Shown here in pieces: positions 1-7,088 of a stretch of 64,000 bases of DNA. The notes under the pieces are model-generated. The model worked only from the letters and a program-made list of their open reading frames with translations. It was not told where the DNA came from and made no database searches. Each line of letters opens with the position of its first letter. Position 1 is the first letter of the stretch. A program made the translations under genes and the position numbers. Origin of the DNA: Gemmatimonadota bacterium. GTDB taxonomy: Bacteria; Gemmatimonadota; Gemmatimonadetes; Gemmatimonadales; GWC2-71-9. The DNA lies in the NCBI GenBank assembly GCA_016874005.1, contig VGVQ01000019.1, positions 1 to 64,000 of the forward strand, given 5' to 3'.

Positions 1-82
1 GGGCTCGGCCCGTCCGGCTTCGGGTGCGTCGCTCCAATTCGGTCCGCTCGGCGGGCGTCAAGGCGATCGGCTGGGTGTCCAT
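1..82 (-). CDS. IS630-family transposase, N-terminal fragment cut by window edge
   Basis: Reading leftwards from an ATG at 82, the frame gives MDTQPIALTPAERTELERRT and then RSRTGRA before the window ends. A stretch of the form LTxxERxxLERxxRSRT near the N-terminus is typical of IS630/Tc1-mariner transposases, where it begins the helix-turn-helix DNA-binding region. The DDE catalytic domain would lie outside the window, so whether the element is intact cannot be judged. It sits directly downstream of pilO on the same strand. Family assignment rests on only 27 residues. Confidence 0.65.
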   Translation of the reverse strand, partial: MDTQPIALTPAERTELERRTRSRTGRA

Positions 83-126
83 ACCAGCCAATATAGCACT
101 AAACACTTATCTGGTACAGTCCACTA
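83..126. mobile_element. Probable IS630 end joined to the pilO stop codon
   Basis: This non-coding strip is much richer in A+T than its surroundings (around ATATAGCACTAAACACTT) and lies between the transposase start and pilO, where a terminal inverted repeat is expected. The sequence CTAG occurs at 124-127. IS630 is known to insert at TA, preferably within CTAG, and to duplicate TA. On the minus strand the pilO stop codon TAG is made of that TA plus the next base, so it may have been created by the insertion. The other end of the element is not visible. Confidence 0.5.
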
Positions 127-759
127 GTGACCACTCTGGCCTCCTTCAGGTACCGCCTGACCCTTCACGTAAGTGCGAATCTGGAACTTCGCTTCGAGCA
201 TGGCCCGACTGGGATCGCCTAACGCCTGGGCCTGAGCCTGCGGCGCCGGCACCAGGGTCACGTCGTACGGCACGATGATCCGACGAAGACTGGCGATGTC
301 CGAAAGGAACTCGCCGACTTGGTCGTAGCGCCCGACCACCGCGACCTTGTACGCGTAGGTGTCGAACGGCGCCGGACCGGGCACCACCGGCTGGGGGACG
401 ACTTCCGCCAGGTTGACGCCGCGGATCTTGGCCCGAGTCGACATGTCGTCGAGCAGATTGGGCACCTCGTTCCGCTCCGGCACCAGCTGGCGGAGCAGGG
501 CGAGGTTGCCCCGATTCGCGTCGATCTTCTTCTTGAGGTCTTCGATGGTCCCGGCCGCCAGATCGCGCTTGACGCTGTCGGTCTGAGCCTCGAGCGCGGC
601 GATCGAGTCGTTGATCATCGCGATCTTCTCCTCTTTGACCGCGACGCCCTGGACTCCGATGTTGCCGACCACTTCGCCGGAATAGAACAGGTAGCCGATC
701 AGTCCAGCGAACACCACACCGAGGACCGGCGCCGCCTTGGGATTGTCGAGCAAAGCCAT
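124..759 (-). CDS. pilO: Type IV pilus inner-membrane alignment protein PilO
   Basis: A 211-residue protein with one N-terminal membrane helix (about residues 10-30, APVLGVVFAGLIGYLFYSG), then a heptad-rich stretch (about 45-95) and a small ferredoxin-like periplasmic domain. This is the PilO layout. PilO pairs with PilN in the periplasm and links the cytoplasmic PilM ring to the outer-membrane secretin through PilP. It follows pilN by 3 nt in a pilM-pilN-pilO operon. The last residues (EGGQSGH) end exactly at the probable IS junction, so a few C-terminal residues may have been replaced. No pilP or pilQ follows in the window. Confidence 0.88.
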   Translation of the reverse strand: MALLDNPKAAPVLGVVFAGLIGYLFYSGEVVGNIGVQGVAVKEEKIAMINDSIAALEAQTDSVKRDLAAGTIEDLKKKIDANRGNLALLRQLVPERNEVPNLLDDMSTRAKIRGVNLAEVVPQPVVPGPAPFDTYAYKVAVVGRYDQVGEFLSDIASLRRIIVPYDVTLVPAPQAQAQALGDPSRAMLEAKFQIRTYVKGQAVPEGGQSGH

Positions 760-762
760 GGG

Positions 763-1491
763 TTAGTTCTCCTGACTCGGCGCGGGCCGGTCCACATGAC
801 CGGCCGACTCGGTGGTCGGCCGGTCCGGGGTCACTTCGGCGCGGGTCGGCCGCTGGAACGCCGCCTTGAGGACGAACGCGGTCACGGCCCGGTTCTGATC
901 GAGCACCGTGTTGGCCGAGATCGCGGTCACGTCCTTGAGGTACGGCGAGTCCTCCAACTGCCGGAGCAGTCGGGTATAGCCCTGAATGTCCACCGTGCGA
1001 CCGCTGACCTGGATCTGGACCGGGGGCGGCTCGACGACGAGGTTCGTGACCGTGTCCACTTGCACCGGCGGAGCCACCGCGATGAACTGCAGATCGGTGA
1101 GCCAGGTGAACGCCGGAACCGCCCGGGCCACTTCATCGAGAATGTGGGGCCAGCCGTAGCGGTCGCCGTCGACGTTCTTGATCGTGGCGATTTGGGCCTG
1201 GATCGAATCTCGAACCGCTTCGAGTCGCTTCTTTTCGGCCAGGAAGGCACGGAACCGCTGGTTCTCGGCCCGAGCCTGCTCGAGTCGGGGCTCGAGACCG
1301 GCGAGTTCGCCGCTGGTGTTGAGCTGCGCCATCCCGACGTAACCCAGCCAACCGAGCCCGAGTGCCAGGGCGCCGATCCGGTAGGGATCTTTGATCTTCT
1401 GGCCGAGCCCCTTGAGCTGCGCTCCGATCCCCGCCAACGGCGAGGTCGCTTTGGCGCGCTTCTGACCGGGCTTGAGGTTGATTTCAATCAT
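763..1491 (-). CDS. pilN: Type IV pilus assembly protein PilN
   Basis: A 242-residue protein opening with MIEINLKPGQKR, the short cytoplasmic motif (INLLP-like) by which PilN docks into PilM. A membrane helix follows at about residues 38-58, then a coiled coil (about 60-105) and a periplasmic domain with PilN-type beta strands (SGRTVDIQGYTRLLRQLEDSPYL region). PilN forms a heterodimer with PilO in the inner membrane. The C-terminus extends about 30 Pro/Thr-rich residues past the usual domain end. It lies 24 nt after pilM and 3 nt before pilO. Confidence 0.9.
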   Translation of the reverse strand: MIEINLKPGQKRAKATSPLAGIGAQLKGLGQKIKDPYRIGALALGLGWLGYVGMAQLNTSGELAGLEPRLEQARAENQRFRAFLAEKKRLEAVRDSIQAQIATIKNVDGDRYGWPHILDEVARAVPAFTWLTDLQFIAVAPPVQVDTVTNLVVEPPPVQIQVSGRTVDIQGYTRLLRQLEDSPYLKDVTAISANTVLDQNRAVTAFVLKAAFQRPTRAEVTPDRPTTESAGHVDRPAPSQEN

Positions 1492-1515
1492 CGGCGTTCT
1501 CTGTCCTCCTGTCCG

Positions 1516-2559
1516 TCACGCGGCCTGCCGCAGGGCCAACCCCACGGGCAGCATGAGCAACGGGGCGACTTCGTCGACGTTCATTTGGTCGAATACCCCA
1601 TCGGCAACCTGGATCCGCTCGATCGGATTGGCCAACTGGACCGGCAACTTGAGCCGATCCGAGAGCGTTTTGGCCAGCCCCGGGATCCGGGCGCCGCCGC
1701 CCGACAGGAAGATCCGCGAGAGGCCGGCCGCTGAGCGGCTGGCGGTCTGAAGGAACGCCGCGGCCCGCTCGATGCCGACGGCGAGTTCTTCGCCCCGGCT
1801 CTGGAGAAACGGGGCCAACACCTCGGTCACTTCGAAGCCCTGGAGCAGCTTCTCGGCTTCTTCGGCCGAGAGGCCGCGTTCCCGCTGGAGATCCTCTCGG
1901 AATCGCCGGGTTCCGACCGGGAGGTCGCGGGTCAGCACCGGCACCCCCTCGTCGAGAATGTTGACGTTGGTCAGCTCGTGGCCCACGTTGACCAGCCCGA
2001 CCACACCCTTCATGGCCTCGGGATAGTTGACCTCGAACGCGTTGTGGAGCGCGAAGGCGTCGACGTCGATGACCGACGGCTCGATCCCGATTTCCTTGAG
2101 GAGCGACATCTTGGTCTCGACCAGCTCGCGCTTGGCGGCGACCAAGAGCACCGACATCTGGAGCCCCTCGTTCTCCGGATCGAGGATCTGGAAGTCGAGT
2201 TCGACGTTATCCATGTCGAACGGGACATGCTGCTCCGCCTCCCAGCGGATCAGCTCGCGCGCTTCGCCTTCTTTCATCCGGTCCATCGGGATCCGTTTGA
2301 CGATCACGTCGCGGCCGCCGACGGCGGTGACGACGTTCTTGGGCTTGATCCCCATGTCGGCGAACAGGCTGCGGATGGCCTCGGCGACAATCCCGGGGTC
2401 CATCACTTCGCCCTCGACGATGGCGTCGTCGACCACGGTGGTCATCGCCACCTTCGACAACACCGGCTCACCGGTTCCGTGCGACACGACCGCGACCTTG
2501 ATGAGGCCGCTGCCAATGTCGAGGCCAACTGTCTGCCGATTGCGGCCGAAGAGTGCCAT
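1516..2559 (-). CDS. pilM: Type IV pilus cytoplasmic actin-like protein PilM
   Basis: An actin-like ATPase of 347 residues. The phosphate-1 motif VGLDIGSGLIKVAVV is near the N-terminus, a central DLPVGTRRFREDLQRERG segment follows, and the adenosine motif FLSGGGARIPGL lies near residue 290. PilM forms a cytoplasmic ring that binds the N-terminus of PilN and links it to the PilB/PilT motors. I place the start at the ATG giving MALFGRNRQTVGL, typical of PilM. An in-frame TTG six codons upstream (2577) is possible but less likely. It is the first gene of the pilM-N-O operon. Confidence 0.92.
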   Translation of the reverse strand: MALFGRNRQTVGLDIGSGLIKVAVVSHGTGEPVLSKVAMTTVVDDAIVEGEVMDPGIVAEAIRSLFADMGIKPKNVVTAVGGRDVIVKRIPMDRMKEGEARELIRWEAEQHVPFDMDNVELDFQILDPENEGLQMSVLLVAAKRELVETKMSLLKEIGIEPSVIDVDAFALHNAFEVNYPEAMKGVVGLVNVGHELTNVNILDEGVPVLTRDLPVGTRRFREDLQRERGLSAEEAEKLLQGFEVTEVLAPFLQSRGEELAVGIERAAAFLQTASRSAAGLSRIFLSGGGARIPGLAKTLSDRLKLPVQLANPIERIQVADGVFDQMNVDEVAPLLMLPVGLALRQAA

Positions 2560-2851
2560 AGTCCGCCCGATCGCCAAGGTGAATCTTGTCTATCTAACAG
2601 TCCTGCAACAACTTGCACAGATTTTTCGACGCGATTGGCGACCGCGTTGGCTCGGCCTTCCTGAGAGCCTTCGGTCGCATCAGCCACAGTGCCGGGGGCA
2701 ACGGCTATGCCATGGCTGGCAGCCCCCTGCGCCAACTGGCACTCAGGCGCTTAAGTCTTTGTATTTGTTATACTTCAACCCGGCCAACAGACCGGAACCG
2801 CCGCTCCGGCCGACCAGAAATTTCGCAAAGATCCGCTGGCCTCGCGAACCG
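2560..2851. promoter_or_regulatory. Intergenic region upstream of pilM, probable pilMNO promoter
   Basis: No convincing coding frame is present in these 292 nt. An A+T-rich patch at about 2752-2785 (TTGTATTTGTTATACTTC on the plus strand) stands out in otherwise GC-rich DNA and is the best promoter candidate for pilM on the minus strand. I see no good -35 and no sigma-54 site. An imperfect inverted repeat (GCGACCG near 2637 with CGGTCGC near 2675) may form a hairpin in the leader. Confidence 0.4.
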
Positions 2852-3286
2852 CTACTGGTAACCTGCAACCCAGCCCCGAGAGATGGGCCTGGTGAAATAC
2901 GTGCTGTCGATCGGGCTGACGAGAACCTGAACGATAATCCCGTTGACGGCCCGGGCCCGAGTTTGGCCGCCGACGTCCTGGATCGTGGCGGTGGCACTCA
3001 AGAGCCAGAGGTCGCGCGCGAGCCACCGAGCATCGAGGCGCACCTCGGTATCGGCACGGGGTCTCGGGACCGGCCCGATGACCACGGTGCGACCAGGACC
3101 AACGATCGCGGTGCTATCCAACCACACCCCGCGAAGCTCGGAGGCAACGGCGGCCGAGGCCGCAGCCCTCCCGCGGACCCCGAGAAAGACCTCACGGGCC
3201 TGGCGGAGGGCAACGTCACCGGCGGCCGCGGCGACGGCGGAAACCGCCGCCCCGAGCCCGACCGCAACCAACACGTTGGCGATCAC
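2852..3286 (-). CDS. PilX-like small protein of the minor-pilin operon
   Basis: A 144-residue protein starting at a GTG that overlaps the stop of the pilW-like gene (GTGA). It begins with a hydrophobic helix (IANVLVAVGLGAAVSAVAAAAG), followed by an Ala/Arg-rich helix and a beta-rich C-terminal part. It lacks the GF-x-L-x-E prepilin cleavage motif of its two upstream neighbours, so it is not a classical pseudopilin. Its position as third gene after pilV- and pilW-like genes matches PilX or a GspK-like protein. Identification is from position and the N-terminal helix only. Confidence 0.55.
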   Translation of the reverse strand: MIANVLVAVGLGAAVSAVAAAAGDVALRQAREVFLGVRGRAAASAAVASELRGVWLDSTAIVGPGRTVVIGPVPRPRADTEVRLDARWLARDLWLLSATATIQDVGGQTRARAVNGIIVQVLVSPIDSTYFTRPISRGWVAGYQ

Positions 3287-4122
3287 GGAGCGTTCCGAAA
3301 GCGGAGGATGGCTCGGGCACTGTCGCGGACCGGGGCGACCCGACCCCCACCCACCGCGAGCCCCCGATATGACTCGGCTACCACGATCACGCCGATGGCC
3401 GAGGGCGGACCGGGCCCCGCCAGGGGGACGCCAAGCCGATCGAGCCCGACGAGATCCAGTCCGCCGGCCCCCACCAGCCGTCCCGCAATCGGCTGGACGG
3501 TCGCCCCGGCCGAGAGACCCTCGATTCCGAACTGCCAACCTCCGGCGCCGAGATAGGCTCGGGCGTTGATGCTCTCGAACAGTATCAGGATCGAACGGCC
3601 GCTCGGCCCGATCCGGGCGACGGTGGTGGAGTCGATGGTCGCCGGATAGCGCACCGCGCCCTCACCGCTCGGACAGGCGGCCCCAATGCCGCTTCCGAGG
3701 AGTGCCACCGGTACCCACCCCTCGGGACCACTCGAGTCGCTCGGCACCCAGATCATCAGACTGTCGCGAGCGGGATCGGGCAACCGCATCCTCAAACCGG
3801 CCAAGGAGTCGGAGGCGATGTCCACCGTGTCGGCAACGATCCGACAACCCACCAACAGGCCGCGCCGCGCCCGCGCCGTGAGCGAGTTGGCGCCGACTAT
3901 TTGGACGTCGGCCCCAGAAGCCGGATCGGATCCCGCGGCCTCGAGTTCTCGGCCGAGCACCTCGATGATGGTGGAGAGATTGGCGGCCAGTCCGATCCGC
4001 TCACCCCGCTGCCGGGCCACCGTTTGGACTCGGCCGGACAGGCTGAACCCGAGCCCCAGCACCAGCGTGGCGATCACGATTCCGACGACCAGCTCGAAGA
4101 GGGAGAACCCGCGACGATTCAT
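3283..4122 (-). CDS. PilW/GspJ-like minor pilin (prepilin-type N-terminus)
   Basis: A 279-residue protein with a type IV prepilin leader: MNRRG followed by FSLFELVVGIVIATLVLGLG. Cleavage would be after Gly5, leaving N-methylated Phe and the conserved Glu at mature position 5. The long C-terminal part fits PilW or GspJ, which help prime pilus assembly at the tip. The start is supported by the Shine-Dalgarno-like GGTGAGG just upstream. That element overlaps the stop of the pilV-like gene, so the two are translationally coupled. Confidence 0.78.
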   Translation of the reverse strand: MNRRGFSLFELVVGIVIATLVLGLGFSLSGRVQTVARQRGERIGLAANLSTIIEVLGRELEAAGSDPASGADVQIVGANSLTARARRGLLVGCRIVADTVDIASDSLAGLRMRLPDPARDSLMIWVPSDSSGPEGWVPVALLGSGIGAACPSGEGAVRYPATIDSTTVARIGPSGRSILILFESINARAYLGAGGWQFGIEGLSAGATVQPIAGRLVGAGGLDLVGLDRLGVPLAGPGPPSAIGVIVVAESYRGLAVGGGRVAPVRDSARAILRFRNAP

Positions 4123-4129
4123 GGCGCCC

Positions 4130-4495
4130 TCACCGGCACACCGCCGCGGCAACCACGGTGTCGATCAAGGTCCGCCGAGCCAGGCCGGCTCGAGCCTCGA
4201 GAGTAAACGCGGCCGCCAGCGAGTCGCCGGCGACCGACCAGGTGACCGTAACGCCCTCGGCCGTCGTCGTGGCACCGGCAGGCGGCGGCACGCACCCCGG
4301 GGCCGCGGCCAAATAGGCCGATTCGAGTCGGGCCACCTCGGTTTCCGCGGCCCGAGCCATCGCGAGCCACCGCCTGGCCGCGGCGCCCGCCTCCGCGGTC
4401 TGGGCAAGCCCCCGAAGGAGCACGGTGAACCCGGCGGCCGCAACCACCACGGCGAGGAGCGCCTCGATCAACGAGAACCCGGGTCTGGAAGTCAT
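4130..4495 (-). CDS. PilV/GspI-like minor pilin (prepilin-type N-terminus)
   Basis: A 121-residue pseudopilin. MTSRPG precedes the cleavage point and FSLIEALLAVVVAAAGF is the class III signal and assembly helix. The short globular part contains one Cys pair (PGC and the C-terminal VCR), possibly a disulfide. PilV and GspI have this size and are found beside PilW/GspJ. It heads a three-gene minor-pilin operon just downstream of an intrinsic terminator, so it probably has its own promoter in the 43 nt between. I could not identify that promoter. Confidence 0.75.
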   Translation of the reverse strand: MTSRPGFSLIEALLAVVVAAAGFTVLLRGLAQTAEAGAAARRWLAMARAAETEVARLESAYLAAAPGCVPPPAGATTTAEGVTVTWSVAGDSLAAAFTLEARAGLARRTLIDTVVAAAVCR

Positions 4496-4538
4496 GGCCA
4501 CAAGGTGCGATGCGGCGATCCGACCCCGATAACCAAAA

Positions 4539-4570
4539 CGCTCGCGGCGATGACCCAATCGCCGCGAGCG
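4539..4570 (-). terminator. Intrinsic terminator after the NtrC-like regulator
   Basis: A perfect 13-bp inverted repeat (CGCTCGCGGCGAT at 4539-4551, ATCGCCGCGAGCG at 4558-4570) with a 6-nt loop. On the minus strand it is followed by TTTTGGTT, giving the U-rich tail of a Rho-independent terminator. It separates the regulator gene from the minor-pilin operon. Confidence 0.85.
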
Positions 4571-4595
4571 CCGTCATTTGGTCAAACGAATCCGG

Positions 4596-5939
4596 CTAGG
4601 CGAGACCGTAGCGACGCAGCTTGTAGAACAAGGTCCGGAGGCTGATCCGAAGGAGTCGAGCCGCCTCGCGACGGGTTCCGCCGCAAGCCGCAAGCGCCCG
4701 GAGAATGATCTCCCGTTCGAAGGCCTCGACCTGGGGCTTGAGGGCGTACTCGCCGCCGCCGTTGCCGTTGGCGCGGCCGGCGCTGACGAGGACCGGGAAG
4801 TCGCTTCGGTCGAGCTTGCCGCTCGGGCTCAGGACCGCCGCGCGTTCGACCACTTGCCGCAACTCCCGGACGTTGCCGGGCCACGAATAGGAGGCCAACG
4901 CGGACATCGCCTGAGGGGTGATACTGATCGGGCGGGCGGTCTTCGACGCCACCTGCTGGAGGAAATGGGTCACCAAGGCAGGGACATCGTCCTTGCGATC
5001 CCGCAGTGCCGGCAAGTCGAGGGTCGTGACGCTGAGTCCGCGGGCCAGATCCGGCTGGATCTTGCCCTCGTTGAGCAGCCGCTCGATGGCCATTTCGGCG
5101 GTGGCCATGATCCGAACGTCGTTGTCGACGACCGCGACCGGACCAGTGGGCCGGCTCCCGTTGAATCGGTCGGCGCCGAGTCGGGAGACCAGGTATGCCT
5201 GGCTTTCCTGGGTCAGGACTTCGACTTCCTCGAGGAGCAGAGTACCGCGGCTCGCCGAGCGCCAGACCGACTGCGGATCGGACGGGCTCAATCCCCCCTC
5301 GCCCTCCGAGCTGGTGAAGAAGTCGGGAGTCGCCATGCAGTCGATGGCCACGAAGGCCCCGTCGCCCCGGCGGCTGAACCGGTGCATGGCCCGAGCCAGC
5401 AGCGCCTTGCCGGTACCCCGTTCGCCGGTGATCAGGACGGCCTGATCCGACGCCGCGGCCCGGGCCGCGACCTCGAGAATGGACCGCATCTTGGAGTCTT
5501 CCGCCACCAGCATCGGCTCGAGGCCCTTGGCCCCGATGGTGGCGCGGAGGGTGGCCACCTCGTGGCGCAGCCGCTCTCGCTCGTCGGCTTGACGGAGCGC
5601 GAGGAGCACCTCCTCGGCGAGGGCGGGCTTGCGGAGAAAGCCGTCGGCGCCTTCGCGCAGAGCCGAGGCCGCCGATTCGGCGTCGGTCGGACCGCCGCAG
5701 ACGAGGACGATGCCGGTCCCGCCGCCCGCCCGGTAGCGGCGCAGAAACGCCAGGCCACCGTCGTTGGGAAGACCCAAGTCGCAGACGACCGTGCGGATCC
5801 CGCAGGCCTGCGCTTCGAGGAGCGCGGCCTCGGGGTCGCGGCGCGCGACGACTTCGTAGCCCACCTCCTCGAGAGACGGGGCCACCGAGCGTCGCATCGC
5901 ATCGTCGGCATCCAGCAACAATACTCGCATCGCGCTCAT
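4596..5939 (-). CDS. NtrC-like response regulator with degenerate sigma-54 contact loop
   Basis: A 447-residue regulator. An N-terminal receiver (about 3-115) has the acidic pocket DADD, phosphoacceptor Asp in VVCDLGLP and Lys in LRKP. An AAA+ domain has Walker A GERGTGKALLARA and a Walker B-like LLLEEVEVL. A Fis-type helix-turn-helix ends the protein (TRREAARLLRISLRTLFYKL). The GAFTGA loop that contacts sigma-54 is missing: the segment reads SEGEGGLSPSDPQSVWRSAS. Family knowledge says this loop is needed to remodel sigma-54, so it may bind DNA without activating, or act as an antagonist. It lies downstream of the two pilin genes on the same strand. Confidence 0.85.
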   Translation of the reverse strand: MSAMRVLLLDADDAMRRSVAPSLEEVGYEVVARRDPEAALLEAQACGIRTVVCDLGLPNDGGLAFLRRYRAGGGTGIVLVCGGPTDAESAASALREGADGFLRKPALAEEVLLALRQADERERLRHEVATLRATIGAKGLEPMLVAEDSKMRSILEVAARAAASDQAVLITGERGTGKALLARAMHRFSRRGDGAFVAIDCMATPDFFTSSEGEGGLSPSDPQSVWRSASRGTLLLEEVEVLTQESQAYLVSRLGADRFNGSRPTGPVAVVDNDVRIMATAEMAIERLLNEGKIQPDLARGLSVTTLDLPALRDRKDDVPALVTHFLQQVASKTARPISITPQAMSALASYSWPGNVRELRQVVERAAVLSPSGKLDRSDFPVLVSAGRANGNGGGEYALKPQVEAFEREIILRALAACGGTRREAARLLRISLRTLFYKLRRYGLA

Positions 5940-5955
5940 CCGTTCCGACGCTCGA

Positions 5956-5984
5956 GGCCGCTCGGGGCGGATGCCCGAGCGGCC
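5956..5984 (-). terminator. Hairpin between the second pilin gene and the regulator
   Basis: A perfect 11-bp inverted repeat (GGCCGCTCGGG / CCCGAGCGGCC) with a 7-nt loop, 17 nt before the regulator start codon. No U-tract follows on the minus strand, so it is not a classical terminator. It could be an attenuator or an mRNA 3'-end stabiliser letting the pilins be expressed far above the regulator. Confidence 0.5.
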
Positions 5985-6011
5985 TGGCAGAAGCCAGCTA
6001 TCATGCTCCAC

Positions 6012-6407
6012 CTAGGAGCAGATGATGATCCCATCGATGGTACTCGCCGCCCCCGCCCCGACCTGGACCGTGCACTCGTCGATCCCCGACGCGATGGTGC
6101 TGTTGGACACCGTCGTGGTGTACCCCGTCGCCGTGGGCGAGACGATGATGGCGTTGTTGGCACCCGAGAACGTGTAGTTCGTCGCCGACTGCAGCTGGGC
6201 CAGGCTCGCGTAGGTGCCGAAGTCGGCCCAATACGCTTCCTGCGCCGTCATCACGTTCCGGATGTCGCTTCGGATCGCGCTCAGCTTCGCCTTGTCCTTG
6301 GTGGCCGCGAACTTCGGGATCGCGATGGTGGCCAGGATCCCGATAATGACCACGACGATCAGGAGCTCGATCAGCGTAAACCCGGCCGTCTTCTTGGTTG
6401 TCTGCAT
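6012..6407 (-). CDS. pilA: Major-type type IVa pilin, copy 1
   Basis: A 131-residue pilin. The leader MQTTKKTAG is followed by the mature N-terminus FTLIELLIVVVIIGILATIA, with the conserved Glu5 and a long hydrophobic assembly helix. Two Cys near the C-terminus (DEC and IIIC) can close a disulfide loop of 16 residues between them, close to the protein end. The start is fixed by a strong Shine-Dalgarno (GAGGAGGGAGAG). It is highly similar to the upstream pilin gene and probably shares its transcript, 106 nt downstream of it. Major versus minor role cannot be told from sequence alone. Confidence 0.9.
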   Translation of the reverse strand: MQTTKKTAGFTLIELLIVVVIIGILATIAIPKFAATKDKAKLSAIRSDIRNVMTAQEAYWADFGTYASLAQLQSATNYTFSGANNAIIVSPTATGYTTTVSNSTIASGIDECTVQVGAGAASTIDGIIICS

Positions 6408-6513
6408 CTCTCCCTCCTCTCCGTCGTTCGTCCGTCGATCAGAGTTTGGCGTGAAATGGGGCAGCGACTCGCCTACCAGAGCCACCGCCCCCTTTTCGCG
6501 CTCACGAAACCGC

Positions 6514-6897
6514 TTACGAGCAGATGATGACGCCGTCGAGCGTCGAAGCGGCGCCCGCGCCGACCTGGGTGCTGCACTGGTCGATCGCCGAGGTGATCGT
6601 GGAGTTCGAGATCGTGATGGTGAAGCCGGAAGCCGCCGGCGCAACCGACGCGGTGTTGCCCGCGGAGGTCGAGTAGTTGCTCGCCGACTGGACGTTCGCC
6701 AGGGAGCCGTAGGTGGCGAAGTCGGAGAAATACGCTTCCTGAGCGGTCATCAGGTTGCGCACGTCGGTCTTGACCGACGCCAGTTTCGCCTTGTCCTTGG
6801 TGGCCGCGAACTTCGGGATCGCGATGGCCGCCAAGATGCCGATGATCGCGACCACGATCAACAGCTCGATGAGAGTGAAGCCCTTACGATTGAACAT
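6514..6897 (-). CDS. pilA: Major type IVa pilin, copy 2 (promoter-proximal)
   Basis: A 127-residue pilin with the short leader MFNRKG and mature N-terminus FTLIELLIVVAIIGILAAIA. The mature region through AIPKFAATKDKAKL matches its tandem neighbour almost exactly, and the C-terminus again carries a Cys pair (DQC and IIC). The start has a good Shine-Dalgarno (GGAGG). It is the first gene behind the sigma-54 promoter at 6969-6983, with a leader of about 60 nt, so it is the best candidate for the major subunit. Pilins of this class form the polymer pulled back by PilT. Confidence 0.92.
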   Translation of the reverse strand: MFNRKGFTLIELLIVVAIIGILAAIAIPKFAATKDKAKLASVKTDVRNLMTAQEAYFSDFATYGSLANVQSASNYSTSAGNTASVAPAASGFTITISNSTITSAIDQCSTQVGAGAASTLDGVIICS

Positions 6898-6968
6898 GCT
6901 GCCTCCGAGTAGGTTTGTTATCGTACTTCGCTGAACCAAGCGGTTTCGCTCGTCCGCCAAGGTAATGA

Positions 6969-6983
6969 GCAACGATGGTGCCA
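6969..6983 (-). promoter_or_regulatory. Sigma-54 (-24/-12) promoter for the pilin genes
   Basis: On the minus strand the sequence TGGCACCATCGTTGCT matches the consensus TGGCAC-N5-TTGCW at every defined position: -24 box 6983-6978, -12 box 6972-6969. The predicted start of transcription is near 6957, 60 nt before the first pilin. Pilin genes in many Proteobacteria are sigma-54 and PilR dependent. The PilS/PilR-like pair at 17-20 kb is the obvious activator. Confidence 0.85.
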
Positions 6984-7000
6984 GGTGTACCAATTGTACG

Positions 7001-7029
7001 TAACGTGTTGCCAATAAACGCGTTATAAA
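7001..7029 (+). promoter_or_regulatory. Candidate promoter for the TMTC-like genes
   Basis: A good -10 box, TATAAA (7024-7029), lies 60 nt upstream of the first TMTC-like start. The hexamer 17 nt before it (TAACGT) is a poor -35. It is back-to-back with the pilin sigma-54 promoter, so both units share one regulatory interval of about 190 nt. Confidence 0.4.
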
Positions 7030-7088
7030 GCGGTTGCACAGCTTGCTGCAGGCCCCGACCGGCGCCCAAGCCTAGGAGATTGCAAGCG

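Noticed and set aside
319-1734. Long open frames on the strand opposite pilO, pilN and pilM
   Set aside because: Arg/His/Asp-rich frames caused by high G+C opposite real genes; they match no family and lack ribosome-binding sites. Many similar shadows occur across the window.
2737-2756. TGGCAC at 2738 on the plus strand resembling a sigma-54 -24 box
   Set aside because: No TTGC follows at the right distance, and no plus-strand gene starts downstream.
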